From B4-G1 sp964393895 (lineage in GTDB: Bacteria > Chloroflexota > Anaerolineae > B4-G1): a stretch of DNA of 64,000 nucleotides. This document shows positions 50,282-60,140 of the stretch, piece by piece. Within the stretch, counting starts at the first letter, position 1. Every line of letters begins with the position of its first letter. A program made the position numbers and the translations under genes. Below the pieces are notes generated by a model. It made no database searches. It was not told the DNA's origin and saw only the letters and a program-made list of their open reading frames with translations. The DNA lies in contig CAYMWP010000006.1 of NCBI GenBank assembly GCA_964393895.1, positions 4,149 through 68,148 on the forward strand, written 5' to 3'.

Positions 50282-53200
50282 ATGAGTTTGCACGTCGAGA
50301 TGGAACTGTTGGCATACCTGGACGGGGAACTGGGCGAGCGCGAGCGGGCGCGGGTCGAGGCCCACCTTTCAGAGTGCCCCGCTTGCGCCACCGAACTGGA
50401 ACGATTGCAGACCTTGCAGCGCGAGTTGGACGCCACCTTCGAGGCTGCCCTCTTCCCCGTGCGCTTGCCCCGCGCCGCCGATGCCCGCATCCGTGAGCGA
50501 CTGCGCGCCCGCGCCGAGCGTCGTCCGTGGTGGGCGCTGTGGCGGCGACGGGGGTTGCTCGCGCAGGCGGCGTTGGCCGTGCTCGTCCTCATCCTGGCGC
50601 TCGACGTCACCCGGGTGCTACAACTGTCCCCGCCAGCCGCGCCGCACGAGACGCTGGTGCTCGGCCAGGAACGGCTGTCCCCGGGCAGCAAGGCGGCATT
50701 GCGCGTCGTCGTCCGCGCCGCTGACGAGGCCGAACCGGTCGCGGGGGCAGAGGTCGTCGTGCGCATCGGACGCGCGCCGGGGCTGGCCCGTGTCGTCTAC
50801 ACTGGCCGTACTGGCGCCGACGGCAGCGCCGACGTTGCCTTTACCGTCCCCGCTGACCTGGAGGGCGAGGCCAGCCTGGTCGTCGAGACCACCTCCGCCG
50901 ACAACGTGGATCAGATCGTGCACCCCATCATCATCGCCCGCGACCACAAACTGCTCCTCAGTTCGGATAAACCCGCTTACCGGCCCGGTCAGACGATCCA
51001 CCTGCGCGCGCTGGCCCTCGACGCGCTCGACCTGAAACCGGAGGCGGGGCAGGAGATCGTGTTCGCCCTCCTCAATCCCGCCGGCGAGCGATTGGCGCAG
51101 GGCGCAGCGGCGACCTCAGACTTTGGCATCGCCGCGCTCGATCTCACCCTCCCGTCCGACGCTGCCTCTGGCCGGTATGCGCTGCAAGCCGCCCTGGGCG
51201 ACACGCTCTCCGAGCGGGCCGTCGCCGTCGGCGCATACGACCTGCCCGCCTTCCGCGTCACCCTCGAGACCGACCGCCCCTTCTACGCGCCCGGCGAGCG
51301 CGTGACCGGCTTTGCGCAGGCGAACTATTTCTTTGGCCAGCCGGTCGCCGAGGGCCAGGCGACGCTGCGCGGCTGCGTCGGGGAGCCGGAGGGAGTGCAG
51401 GCGACCCTGCTCGTGGGCCAGACCGACGACGAGGGTCGCTTCGAGTTCGCGTTCGACCTGCCGGCGAACGGGCGAGTGGAATCGTTCAATCTGGGGGTCG
51501 AGGTGGCGGACGCGGCCGGACGGCGGGAGGGGATGCGGCTCCTTCTGCCCGTGGCCGCGCAACCGATCCTCGTCAGCGCGATTCCCGAAAGTGGACTGCT
51601 CAAGCCCGGAGTCCAGAACGGCATCTTTATCCTGACCTCCTACCCCGACGGGCGGCCGGTCGCGACGACGCTGACCGTCGCGGTGGACGGCGCGGAGCAC
51701 ACACTCGTCACCGACTCCTACGGCCTGGCCGAGTTCCGCCACGTACCGACCGGCCCCGCTACCCGACTCGAGATCCACGCCCGCGACGCGCAAGGGGCCG
51801 CAGGGGATGCTGCCTTTACTTTTGAAAGCGACCGCGCCCCGCAAACGCTGCTCCTGCGGGCCGAGCAGGCCGCCTACGAGGTCGGCGACACGCTGCGGGC
51901 GGAGGCGCTGGTGGCCGGGGTGGGAGATGCCGTCGTTTACCTCGACGTCGTGCGGGCGCGGCAGACGATTGCCGCCCTCTCCGCTCTGGCTGAGGATGGC
52001 CGGGCCGTACTTGCGCTCGACCTGGACGGCACGATGGTGGGCACGCTCGAACTGCACGCCTACACCCTGCTCTCGGATGGGAGTGTCGCGGGAGACACAC
52101 GTTTGGTCATCGTGGACACGCCGCGCCAGGTGGCCGTGGCTCTCAGCGCCGACCGGGACGAGTATCGCCCCGGAGAAACCGCCCGCCTCCAATTCCAGAC
52201 CTCGCTTTCCGCCGGCCAGCCGGTCCAGTCCGCATTGGGCATCGGCGTGGTGGACGAGTCGGTCTATGCGCTCGAAACGCAGTCCCCCGGTTTCGTCCGC
52301 GCCTACTTTATCCTGGAGCAGGAGCTGAGGGAGCGGAGCGTACCGTCGCTTGATGTGCCCGCGCTGCTTGACGCCGAGGTAAAGGCCGCGCAAGACGTAG
52401 CCGCCCGGGCCGCCTGGGCCGGAGCGCAAGGGACGAGCTTTACTCTCTCCGAGAAATCCACCGCCGGGCAGAGGCGAGACCTGACTGCGCTGGTCGCCCT
52501 CTCCAACCGACTTGGCCTCCTGCTAGCCCTGTTGCCTTTGCTCCTGAGCGTCGTCGTCGCGCGAGGGCTGGGGCCGAGTGGCGTCCTGGGGCGCGCGTTG
52601 CGCCGGGTGGGGAGCGGTGGGCTGGCGCTGCTGATCGCCTCGCCGCTGCTGGCGCTCGTCGTCGGGGGGGCGATGTGGCTGCTGTGGGCCGCGCTCGGCG
52701 TCGGCGCGCCCGCGCTGGTGCTTTTGACCGTGATCGTCCTTCTGCTTGGGCTGGTAGTTCACGGCTGGCGGCGGCGTGATACGCGGGTGCAACTGGCGAC
52801 CGGCCTGCTGGCGGCTTATCTGGTATTGGGCGGGCTGCTGGTCGGACTGGCCGCGCGCGGCGGCGACCCGGCCGGGCTGTTGCTGGCCCTGGTGGCGGTC
52901 GCCTTCCTGCTGACCGTGGCCGCGTTGGCTGTCTTGGGCCAGGGATTGGCCCTGGAGGGGCAGCGCGCCGCCGGTTGGACGATCACGCTGCTGGGCTTGT
53001 TGCTCGTTCCCCTCGCCATCTACCTACCCTTTGTCCCCGGGCTGAGATCCGACCTGACCCGCACGCTCGGCCATCCGGCTCTCTACGCCGGCCCGCTCGG
53101 CTGGGTGACCGGGTGCTCGCCCCTGGCGGCGCCGACGGAAGCACCTCCGCTTGAGGAAGTCGAAGCGCCGGCTGAAGCGACTGCGGCCGCGACGACAGAG

Positions 53201-53752
53201 GCGCTGGCGGAAGAGCCGACCCCTGCGCCGACCGCGCCCCCGGAGGCTGTCCCAACCGAGCCGTTCCCACTGCGCCAGGTCTTTCCGGAGACGCTCTACT
53301 GGAGCGCGGAATCGCTCACCGACGAGGAGGGCAAACTGACGCTGGATCTGCCGCTGGCCGACAACGTCACCACCTGGCGGCTGACGGCGCTGGCCTCCAC
53401 GCAAGAGGGCGAGCTGGGGGTCGCCACCTACGACCTGGTCGTCTTGCAGGACTTTTTCCTCGATCTCGATCTGCCGCCGACCGTCGCGCCGGGCGAGGAG
53501 ATCACTATCACCGTCACTCTCTACAATTACCTGGGGCGAGATCAGGCCGTGCAGGTAGAACTGGCCCCCGCAGAGTGGTACACGCTCGTTTCAGCGCCGC
53601 AAAAGACGCTTACCCTTTCGCCCAACGACGTCGCCACGGCCAGCTTTGCCATCCGCGCCGAGCGGGTTGGAGAATTCTCGCTGCAAGCGACTGGCGCGGG
53701 CGAGCGCATGTCGGACGCGGTGGCAGTAGCAGTGATCGTGGAAGAGCGGTGA
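50282..53752 (+). CDS. zinc-finger anti-sigma factor fused to an alpha-2-macroglobulin-like protein lacking the thioester domain
   Basis: 1156 residues. Residues 1-45 are a zf-HC2 (ZAS) anti-sigma domain with His28, Cys32 and Cys35. A transmembrane helix follows at 91-110. Residues about 115-745 are a chain of macroglobulin-like MG domains, including LSSDKPAYRPGQTIHLRALA (MG2-type) and the later LGIGVVDESVYALE of the A2M_N_2 region. About seven helices (roughly 755-930) are inserted here, then a Pro/Ala/Thr linker. An A2M domain follows, with FPETLYWSAESLTDEEGKL and VLQDFFLDLDLPPTVAPGEE. The protein stops where the thioester domain (CGEQ) would begin; none is present. It probably senses an envelope event and controls the sigma factor encoded just upstream. 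Confidence 0.85.
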   Translation: MSLHVEMELLAYLDGELGERERARVEAHLSECPACATELERLQTLQRELDATFEAALFPVRLPRAADARIRERLRARAERRPWWALWRRRGLLAQAALAVLVLILALDVTRVLQLSPPAAPHETLVLGQERLSPGSKAALRVVVRAADEAEPVAGAEVVVRIGRAPGLARVVYTGRTGADGSADVAFTVPADLEGEASLVVETTSADNVDQIVHPIIIARDHKLLLSSDKPAYRPGQTIHLRALALDALDLKPEAGQEIVFALLNPAGERLAQGAAATSDFGIAALDLTLPSDAASGRYALQAALGDTLSERAVAVGAYDLPAFRVTLETDRPFYAPGERVTGFAQANYFFGQPVAEGQATLRGCVGEPEGVQATLLVGQTDDEGRFEFAFDLPANGRVESFNLGVEVADAAGRREGMRLLLPVAAQPILVSAIPESGLLKPGVQNGIFILTSYPDGRPVATTLTVAVDGAEHTLVTDSYGLAEFRHVPTGPATRLEIHARDAQGAAGDAAFTFESDRAPQTLLLRAEQAAYEVGDTLRAEALVAGVGDAVVYLDVVRARQTIAALSALAEDGRAVLALDLDGTMVGTLELHAYTLLSDGSVAGDTRLVIVDTPRQVAVALSADRDEYRPGETARLQFQTSLSAGQPVQSALGIGVVDESVYALETQSPGFVRAYFILEQELRERSVPSLDVPALLDAEVKAAQDVAARAAWAGAQGTSFTLSEKSTAGQRRDLTALVALSNRLGLLLALLPLLLSVVVARGLGPSGVLGRALRRVGSGGLALLIASPLLALVVGGAMWLLWAALGVGAPALVLLTVIVLLLGLVVHGWRRRDTRVQLATGLLAAYLVLGGLLVGLAARGGDPAGLLLALVAVAFLLTVAALAVLGQGLALEGQRAAGWTITLLGLLLVPLAIYLPFVPGLRSDLTRTLGHPALYAGPLGWVTGCSPLAAPTEAPPLEEVEAPAEATAAATTEALAEEPTPAPTAPPEAVPTEPFPLRQVFPETLYWSAESLTDEEGKLTLDLPLADNVTTWRLTALASTQEGELGVATYDLVVLQDFFLDLDLPPTVAPGEEITITVTLYNYLGRDQAVQVELAPAEWYTLVSAPQKTLTLSPNDVATASFAIRAERVGEFSLQATGAGERMSDAVAVAVIVEER

Positions 53753-53808
53753 GGGAGAGTCGTGCGTCGAGGGCGTTTCACGGAGGGGGAGGGGAAGACG
53801 TTTGCTGC

Positions 53809-55182
53809 TCACTGGCGGCTGCGGGCCTTGAATATCAGCCTCAGTGGAGTGCCGGGGAACTCGAACGCCTCCCGCAGCCGGTTCTCCAGGTAGCGCTCGT
53901 AGCTGAAATGCACCAGGTCGGGGTCGTTGACGTGAAAAACAAAGGTGGGCGGGTCCACGCCGGGCTGGCTGACATAGTAGATCTTGAGCCGTTTGCCCCG
54001 CTTGCTGGGTGGGGCGTGGCGCGCCAGCGCGTCCTGCACCAGCCGGTTCAGCTCTCCGGTGGCGATGCGCCGGAAGCGCGCCTCCTGCACGGACAGGCTC
54101 AACGGTATCACCTTGTGCACCCGCTGCCCCGTGAGCGCAGAGATGAAAAGCACGGGGACGTAGTCGAGGAACTTGAGGGTCTGGCGCACCCATTGGGTGT
54201 ACTCGACCATGGTGTGGGTGTCCTTCTCCACCGCGTCCCACTTGTTGATCAACACCACCGTGCTGGCCCACTCGTCGAGGATAAAGCTGGCAACGTGGGC
54301 GTCTTGAGCGGTGACACCGTCAACGCCATCTATCACCAGCAGCGCCACGTCGGACCGTTGGATGGCCTTTAGCGCCCGCAGCACGCTGTAGCGCTCGACC
54401 CCGCGCTCGATCTTGCCCCGCTTACGGATGCCGGCCGTGTCAATCAGAGTGATGGGTGCGCCCTCCCACGTCAGGTGAGTGTCAATGGCGTCGCGGGTGG
54501 TGCCGGCGATGGGGCTGACGATGGCCCGTTCTTCCCCCAGTATCTTGTTCAGAAGCGATGACTTGCCCACGTTGGGCCGGCCGACGATGGCGAGCTTGAT
54601 GCTCTCATCCTCGACATCCGGCGCCGACGGAGCCAGCGCCTCTACTACCTCATCCAGCAGGTCGGCGACGCCGGCGCCGTGGAGGGCAGAGATGGGGTAC
54701 ACCTCCGCCTTCATACCCAGCCCGTAGAACTCGAGCGCATCCTGGCGCAGGTTGGCGTTATCGGCCTTGTTGGCGGCCACAAAGATGGGGCAGCGGGCAC
54801 GACGCAGGATGTTGGCGACTTCCTCGTCGGCCGGGGTCAACCCACTGACGACGTCGGTGACAAAGATGATGGCGTCCGCTTCCTCGATCGCCTGCTCGGC
54901 CTGGGCGCGCATGAGGGGGATGAAAGGGGCCGAATCCTGCGCCAACACCCGGTCTGGCCCCGGTCGCCTCCCGGCGATGACGGTATCTGGCAGCACCTCG
55001 ATGCCGCCCGTGTCTACCACGGTAAAGGGGACGTCGTTCCACTCGGCGGGAGCGTGGAGCCGGTCGCGCGTGGTGCCGGGCCGCTCGTGTACTACCGCCA
55101 GCCGCTGCCCGACGATGCGGTTAAAGAGGGTGGATTTTCCCACGTTGGGTCGGCCCACGAGGGCTACGATTGGTTTGCTCAT
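53809..55182 (-). CDS. der: ribosome biogenesis GTPase Der (EngA)
   Basis: 457 residues with the unique two tandem G domains of Der, followed by a KH-like domain. G1 motifs: GRPNVGKST at 10-18 and GRPNVGKSS near 202. G3: DTGG and DTAG. G4: NKAD and NKWD. The KH-like part is at about 375-450 (KRLKIYYVSQPGVDPPTFVFHVNDP). Acts in 50S subunit maturation. It is the last gene of a cdaA-cdaR-der unit, 34 bases after cdaR. Confidence 0.97.
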   Translation of the reverse strand: MSKPIVALVGRPNVGKSTLFNRIVGQRLAVVHERPGTTRDRLHAPAEWNDVPFTVVDTGGIEVLPDTVIAGRRPGPDRVLAQDSAPFIPLMRAQAEQAIEEADAIIFVTDVVSGLTPADEEVANILRRARCPIFVAANKADNANLRQDALEFYGLGMKAEVYPISALHGAGVADLLDEVVEALAPSAPDVEDESIKLAIVGRPNVGKSSLLNKILGEERAIVSPIAGTTRDAIDTHLTWEGAPITLIDTAGIRKRGKIERGVERYSVLRALKAIQRSDVALLVIDGVDGVTAQDAHVASFILDEWASTVVLINKWDAVEKDTHTMVEYTQWVRQTLKFLDYVPVLFISALTGQRVHKVIPLSLSVQEARFRRIATGELNRLVQDALARHAPPSKRGKRLKIYYVSQPGVDPPTFVFHVNDPDLVHFSYERYLENRLREAFEFPGTPLRLIFKARSRQ

Positions 55183-55216
55183 AAGCGAGTCAGCGAATCA
55201 GCGAGTGGGTGGTGGT

Positions 55217-56461
55217 TCATTGGTCGTCGCGGCTGGGCAGGGTGAGGGGAGCGGTGATGATCTCCACCTGCACCGTGGGCGGCAGGATGTTTTGGGCGGT
55301 CGTTCCCTCCGGCACTACCACTTGCGGCTCGACCTGGTGCTTGCCACGTTCCAGTCCGAACAGGTCCAGGACTACACGCACGTCGTCGGCCGCCAGCGTT
55401 TCCAGAAGAGGCAGCGGACCGCTCAGGATGACCTCGACGGTCTCTGGCGAGATGGTGGTCGTGAAACCCGGTTCCAGCCCCTGGAGTTCCGGCGTGACTT
55501 CTACAGTCGCACTGCTCTGGATAGGCTCGATAAAGATACTGACCTCTACCTGTTGGCCCGAGACGACCGCGACGTTCGGCGGCACGGTGAGTGCTGGTCG
55601 AACGATCACGTTGGCCTGGGCTCCTTCCACGTCTATTGGCTCCGTCTCAATAAAGCCCGGCAGCGCGGCGATGACGCTGGGAGAGCCAAAGACGGTGATG
55701 GCGGGCGGATCGATGGCGATGGAAGGGTTAAAGTAGCCGGGAGCGATGTTCCCTTCGAGGACGGCTTTGACTGCCAGGGAGCGGTAATAGCCCGATAGTT
55801 CGATGGGGATGTGCACGTTGACCTTTGCGGGCGTCAGTGTGACGTAGGGGACGGGAGCGCCGTCAGCGCCCAGGGGTTGCAGTTGGTATTCTCCCTCGAG
55901 GTCGGTGCTGGCGTCCTGCACTGAAATCTGTGTGGCGACTGTCAAGACCTGGGTGACGAAAGAGTCGGGCCCGCTAACTGTCACCTGGCGTGTGTCTACT
56001 GACGCTGGTCGCCTGATGTAGCCCAGGGCCGGTTCTCCATTTACTTCTACGCACGCAGGCATGACGAGTTCTGTTCTACGCTCCAGTTCCACGGTGACGT
56101 GCTTGGGTTCGAAGAGTATCCGCCGGGCAGGGTGTGCGTGCAATTCTACCTGGACGGGGATCTCGTGCACTCCCGTTCCCAGGCCGGTCAGGTCTACGGT
56201 GGCCGTAAAGTCTTTGGGCGTGAGGGACATCCAGACCGATTCAGGAGCGCGGACCGTGACCTGTACGTGTTCGTCGAACTCCCCCACGATGATCATACCG
56301 GCCGGCGCTTCCGGCGGCGCTATGGGTATGGGCTGGGAATAGGCTTGTTCCAGCGTGGGATCCTCCTGCTCCACGGCTACGATCCAGGTCAGTGCTGCCA
56401 GGGTGAGCGCCAGCGCCATCAGGGCCGTGTTGCCTGCGACCCAGCGGAGGGTAGCTTTCAC
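55217..56461 (-). CDS. cdaR: CdaR/YbbR-domain protein, regulator of diadenylate cyclase
   Basis: 414 residues from GTG 56461, eight bases after GGGAGG; the longer frame lies within cdaA. One N-terminal transmembrane helix (VAGNTALMALALTLAALTWIVAV) and then about four YbbR beta domains (each ~80 residues, with VTVRAPE, VTVSGPDSF, ITVFGSPSVI and EVILSGPLPLL marking their equivalent strands). The protein is extracytoplasmic and known relatives modulate CdaA. GTGA overlap with cdaA. Confidence 0.9.
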   Translation of the reverse strand: MKATLRWVAGNTALMALALTLAALTWIVAVEQEDPTLEQAYSQPIPIAPPEAPAGMIIVGEFDEHVQVTVRAPESVWMSLTPKDFTATVDLTGLGTGVHEIPVQVELHAHPARRILFEPKHVTVELERRTELVMPACVEVNGEPALGYIRRPASVDTRQVTVSGPDSFVTQVLTVATQISVQDASTDLEGEYQLQPLGADGAPVPYVTLTPAKVNVHIPIELSGYYRSLAVKAVLEGNIAPGYFNPSIAIDPPAITVFGSPSVIAALPGFIETEPIDVEGAQANVIVRPALTVPPNVAVVSGQQVEVSIFIEPIQSSATVEVTPELQGLEPGFTTTISPETVEVILSGPLPLLETLAADDVRVVLDLFGLERGKHQVEPQVVVPEGTTAQNILPPTVQVEIITAPLTLPSRDDQ

Positions 56462-57303
56462 GATTGTTTCCTCCCACGGCCCAAATAGCGTCGCGCGCGA
56501 GTGATCCAGCGCGGCCACGCTCGCTCCAGCACGGGCTGATAAAAAGCGCGCAAGACCGTTTCCAACCGTTTGGAATCGAGGTTGCGGATGATGCGACCGT
56601 TGTGGGCGATAGAGATGGAGCCGCGTTCCTCAGAAACGACGATGGCGATGGCGTCTCCTTCCTCCGTCACCCCGATGGCGGAGCGATGGCGCAGCCCCAA
56701 TTCGCGGTCGGCGAGGAAGGCGGTGGAGAGGGGCAGGACGCAGGCAGCGGCCAACGCCCGCCCGCGTCGCACTATCACGGCTCCATCGTGTAGGGTGGTG
56801 TGGGGCTCAAAGATGGTCACCAATAGTTCCTGGGTGATGGTGGCGTCGAGAAAGATGCCGGTGTCTGCAAATTCCTGCAAGCCCGTATCACGCTCCATTA
56901 CGATGAGCGCGCCGTGTTGCCGTTCGGCCAGAGTGTGGCAGGCCTGTGCGATTGCAGTCAGCGTTTGCTCCAAAGTAGCGCGGTCTCCCGTTGCCCGGCC
57001 GAACAGCGCGCCGGCCCGTCCCAATCGTTCCAGCGCCCGGCGCAGTTCTTGCTGAAAAACGACCGGTACGGCCACGAGCAGTGCTGGCAGGGCTTTTTCG
57101 GTCAACCAGCCGAGGGCGCGCAACTTTATTCCTCCGCTCAATAGGGTCACGACGATGATGAGCAGAATTACGCCGCGCAATAGAGGGACGGCCCGAGTGC
57201 CGCGCGCAGCGTACAGGAGCCAGAAGAATATGAGAGCTACGAGCAGGATGTCGAGAGTGTCTATCCACTCGACCCGTTGCAGGTACCATAGGGGATCGGA
57301 CAT
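56458..57303 (-). CDS. cdaA: diadenylate cyclase CdaA (c-di-AMP synthase)
   Basis: 281 residues. Three transmembrane helices at 15-32, 40-57 and 62-85, then the DAC (DisA-N) domain at about 95-240. Catalytic motifs LHDGAVIVRRG (DGA, near 172) and LGLRHRSAIGV (RHR, near 205) are both intact. It makes cyclic di-AMP from two ATP at the membrane. Followed by its regulator cdaR and then by der; the usual third gene, glmM, is absent. Confidence 0.95.
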   Translation of the reverse strand: MSDPLWYLQRVEWIDTLDILLVALIFFWLLYAARGTRAVPLLRGVILLIIVVTLLSGGIKLRALGWLTEKALPALLVAVPVVFQQELRRALERLGRAGALFGRATGDRATLEQTLTAIAQACHTLAERQHGALIVMERDTGLQEFADTGIFLDATITQELLVTIFEPHTTLHDGAVIVRRGRALAAACVLPLSTAFLADRELGLRHRSAIGVTEEGDAIAIVVSEERGSISIAHNGRIIRNLDSKRLETVLRAFYQPVLERAWPRWITRARRYLGRGRKQS

Positions 57304-57817
57304 GGTGGTCAGTTGGTTGCCGATTGTCTAGGTATGACTCTACTGAAAAAACAGGAATTTCACCACAGAGACACAGGGATTTCAAGCTCAACCTTGGAAA
57401 AATTAGCCTTTTGACGTACAAAGCGGGATTTTCTCAAGCCAAACATCTAATGTANNNNNNNNNNAATGTACCCGTTTACCGCATCTGGAATGCACCGCAG
57501 AGGAATCAAATGTAAGTTGGGCAAGACCTCCGAGGTCTAGGGTCTCTACTGAAATGAAAACACATCCGAATCAAATGAAGGTTGATCAAGTCAGTTGGGT
57601 TGCTCATCAACTTTAACGTACCTGCCCTGAAGCAAGGCCTTCGCAGACGTGGCCTGGGTCTGTAGGAAGAGCGTACAGAATCTCGGCGGTCTCTGCGGCT
57701 CTGCGGTAAACAGATACCATCTAATTTTCTTCGCGTCCTCTGTGTTTCTGTGGTTAGATGGCTTTTTTCCGGGGAGTCTCGGTCTATATTCTGTGCATTT
57801 GCGCATCTGCAATTTGT
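57304..57817. other. non-coding gap with assembly Ns and several repeats
   Basis: 514 bases upstream of cdaA. It holds a half CACCACAGAGACACAGGG repeat (57359-57377), a 10-base N gap (57455-57464), a partial family B element (57503-57576) and a hairpin CCATCTAA...TTAGATGG (57717-57761) with a CACAGAG-type interior. AATGTA occurs on both sides of the Ns, suggesting the gap joins overlapping ends. No gene is visible. Confidence 0.6.
57503..57576. mobile_element. partial family B element with 9-bp direct repeats
   Basis: A 56-bp element (57512-57567) carries the palindrome AGACCTCCGAGGTCT (57524-57538) and the right end TACTGAAATGAAAACACATCC. It is bounded by the direct repeat GAATCAAAT (57503-57511 and 57568-57576). 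The left terminal repeat seen in the full copy at 1693-1840 is missing. Confidence 0.6.
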
Positions 57818-60124
57818 TTACTGGTCGCCATCGAGTTGGTCGAGTAATTGCTGGTAAGCCTCAATGTTGGGAGGACGGAGCATGATTATGGCTCGGATAG
57901 TTGCTTGGGCTTCTTTGTACTGCTTGGCCTCAATTTGCAGGTCGCCCAGCTTGTCCAAGTGTTCCATGGCCTGTTCGACGTTTCCAGAGTCGAGGTGTGT
58001 CTGCGCCAGTCGCGCTCGCAGGGGGATGTCGTCAGGCCGCTCGCGGACTGCGTCTTCCAGGATGGCAAGGATGCGCTCCGTTTTGCCCTCGCCCCGGTAG
58101 ATTTTCAAGAGAGCGTCGAGTTCGGCAATTGCCAGTTGGGGCTGGTTGAGACGGTAGTGAAGTTCCATCAGCGTCAATCGTGCTCGTTCGTCGCCAGAGG
58201 CGAGGTCGCGAATTTGTTCGTACACTTCGATTGCGCGTCGCCACTCTACGCGCTGCATATAAATATCGCCTATTTTGTGCAATATGCGAACTTTCCATCT
58301 GTGTTCGGGATTGCCACGCGGGGCCAGCCGCAGGGCTTCTTGGTATGTCTCACGCGCCTGATCCATCTGTGCCATTTGGTAGTAACTGTCGGCCAGGTTC
58401 AGGTAATGGGTCAGTGCCTTGTCAATTTCTCCGTGGCTGATGAGCATACTTATCAATTTGGTTCGCACTGCGATGTTCATCGGCGCCAACTTTAGAGCTC
58501 GCTGGTATACGGCCATCGCCTGGCGGGCATTGCCCTGGGTTAGATAGGCATCGGCGATGACGATCAGTTTGGAGACGGCGCCATTCCCCTTTCCCATCGC
58601 CAGCAGGATTTGGGCCAGTTGCCGGTGGATGGGTATGTAGGTGGGGGCTTGATCCAGGACGTAATAACACTCCTCCAGTGCGGCGTAGAATAGGCCGCGT
58701 TTGGTGTATTCTTGTGAAAGTGCCATTGATTCCAGGATTCTGTCCGAGCCGGGTATGGTCAGCATTTCAGCCAGGCTCAGGACGGGCCCTTCTTCCGTCA
58801 GTGTGTTCAGTCTCTGGCGGGCCTGGATGACTTTGTCTTCCCATCCTTGCTCGCTCAGGAAGGTGACCAGGGAATTGGTGAACTCGAGTGCTCTATCCCT
58901 ATCTCCTTTGGCGATATAGCCATCGGCCAGGTGTTCGTAGAGTTGGATCAGGTCGTCGGCGTGCTCGCGCCGGACTGTGGCCAGGTCTACGATCTTTAGT
59001 CCTTCGACAAAGTGTTCCAATGCCTCGTCTACGCGCCCCTTGGCGCGGTAACACTCGCCCAGCGCAAAGTGGCTGCCCAAAGCATAGTCGGGATGAGAGA
59101 CTGTGTGCTCGAATTGAGAAATAGCGGCATCAAAGCGCAATTTGTCCTGGTATAGCAGACCCAGGTTAAAGTGCACGGCCGGTCGGTCCACTCCCGCCTG
59201 GATCACTTGCTCGTAGGCGTCAATTGTTTCCTCGATTTTCCCCCGAGTCTGGAGGTCAATTGCTCGGCCGATGAGGGTGTCAATCTCCATCTTGCTGAGC
59301 CGGGGGGCTGCGGTCGGTCTGGTTTCTATCTCTTCCGCAAAAAAGCTCTCGGCCAGATCCGTCAGTGCTTTCTGGCGAGCGAGTTCTATGGGGCTGCCTC
59401 GCTCCTCGGCGGCTTCACCCTCCGACATACTCTCAAAGTCCAGTATATCAGGACTGAGCGGCTCTTCCAGCATCGCGGTGAGTAGCCCGGCGTCTCCTTC
59501 GGCGGTCTCGGTCTCTGGCTCGACGGCGACTCGCTCGTCGTAGCGCAGGCTTTCGAGAACGGCCAACACTTGGGGGCTGTGTGGAGCCAGTTGAAGGGCG
59601 TATTCACACACTTGAATGGCATAGCTCATCTGGCCCTGCTTCTGGTAGAGGCGTGCCAGGATCAGACATTTCTCGATTGCCTCGTTCGTCTGGCCCCGGC
59701 GCTGGTAGTGTTGGAGCAATTGCACGTGAGCCGGCAGGCAATCGGGCCAGGCGCAGGCCGCATCCTGCCAGCGCTCCAGTGCCAACTGAGCAGCTCCTTG
59801 ACTCTGATATTGCTCGGCAGAGGCCATATAGGCTTCGGCGGCCTCTTCTCCCCGACCCAACTGTTTCTGTATCTCGCCTATGCGTTCCAAAAGCGCTGGG
59901 TCATCGGGTGAGAGTTCGCTGGCCTGGCGGTACGCATCCAGGGCATCTTCAAGCTGCCCGGTGTTGAAGAGAGCTGCCGCAATGCCAGTCAAGGCCCCGA
60001 CGTCGTGGGGAAGCTCATCCAGCGCGCGCTGGTAAGCGGCGGCGGCTCTGTCCCAGTCATTGTCCCAGGCGGCTCTGGCCCCAGCCTGCATAGCCTCTGT
60101 GAAGGCTTTGCGGTTACCTGCCAC
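57818..60124 (-). CDS. tetratricopeptide-repeat protein
   Basis: 768 residues, GTG start. No signal peptide or membrane segment. Residues 15-190 contain four or five TPR units (AxxxYQRALDELPHDVGAL type). An acidic, low-complexity linker follows at about 195-275. A second TPR superhelix runs from 280 to 765 with some 12-14 units, several with an inserted loop. It is a cytosolic scaffold for protein interactions; partners unknown. Sixteen bases downstream of argF on the same strand, so it is co-transcribed with it. Confidence 0.85.
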   Translation of the reverse strand: MAGNRKAFTEAMQAGARAAWDNDWDRAAAAYQRALDELPHDVGALTGIAAALFNTGQLEDALDAYRQASELSPDDPALLERIGEIQKQLGRGEEAAEAYMASAEQYQSQGAAQLALERWQDAACAWPDCLPAHVQLLQHYQRRGQTNEAIEKCLILARLYQKQGQMSYAIQVCEYALQLAPHSPQVLAVLESLRYDERVAVEPETETAEGDAGLLTAMLEEPLSPDILDFESMSEGEAAEERGSPIELARQKALTDLAESFFAEEIETRPTAAPRLSKMEIDTLIGRAIDLQTRGKIEETIDAYEQVIQAGVDRPAVHFNLGLLYQDKLRFDAAISQFEHTVSHPDYALGSHFALGECYRAKGRVDEALEHFVEGLKIVDLATVRREHADDLIQLYEHLADGYIAKGDRDRALEFTNSLVTFLSEQGWEDKVIQARQRLNTLTEEGPVLSLAEMLTIPGSDRILESMALSQEYTKRGLFYAALEECYYVLDQAPTYIPIHRQLAQILLAMGKGNGAVSKLIVIADAYLTQGNARQAMAVYQRALKLAPMNIAVRTKLISMLISHGEIDKALTHYLNLADSYYQMAQMDQARETYQEALRLAPRGNPEHRWKVRILHKIGDIYMQRVEWRRAIEVYEQIRDLASGDERARLTLMELHYRLNQPQLAIAELDALLKIYRGEGKTERILAILEDAVRERPDDIPLRARLAQTHLDSGNVEQAMEHLDKLGDLQIEAKQYKEAQATIRAIIMLRPPNIEAYQQLLDQLDGDQ

Positions 60125-60140
60125 GGTTATTCCCTTTCCC

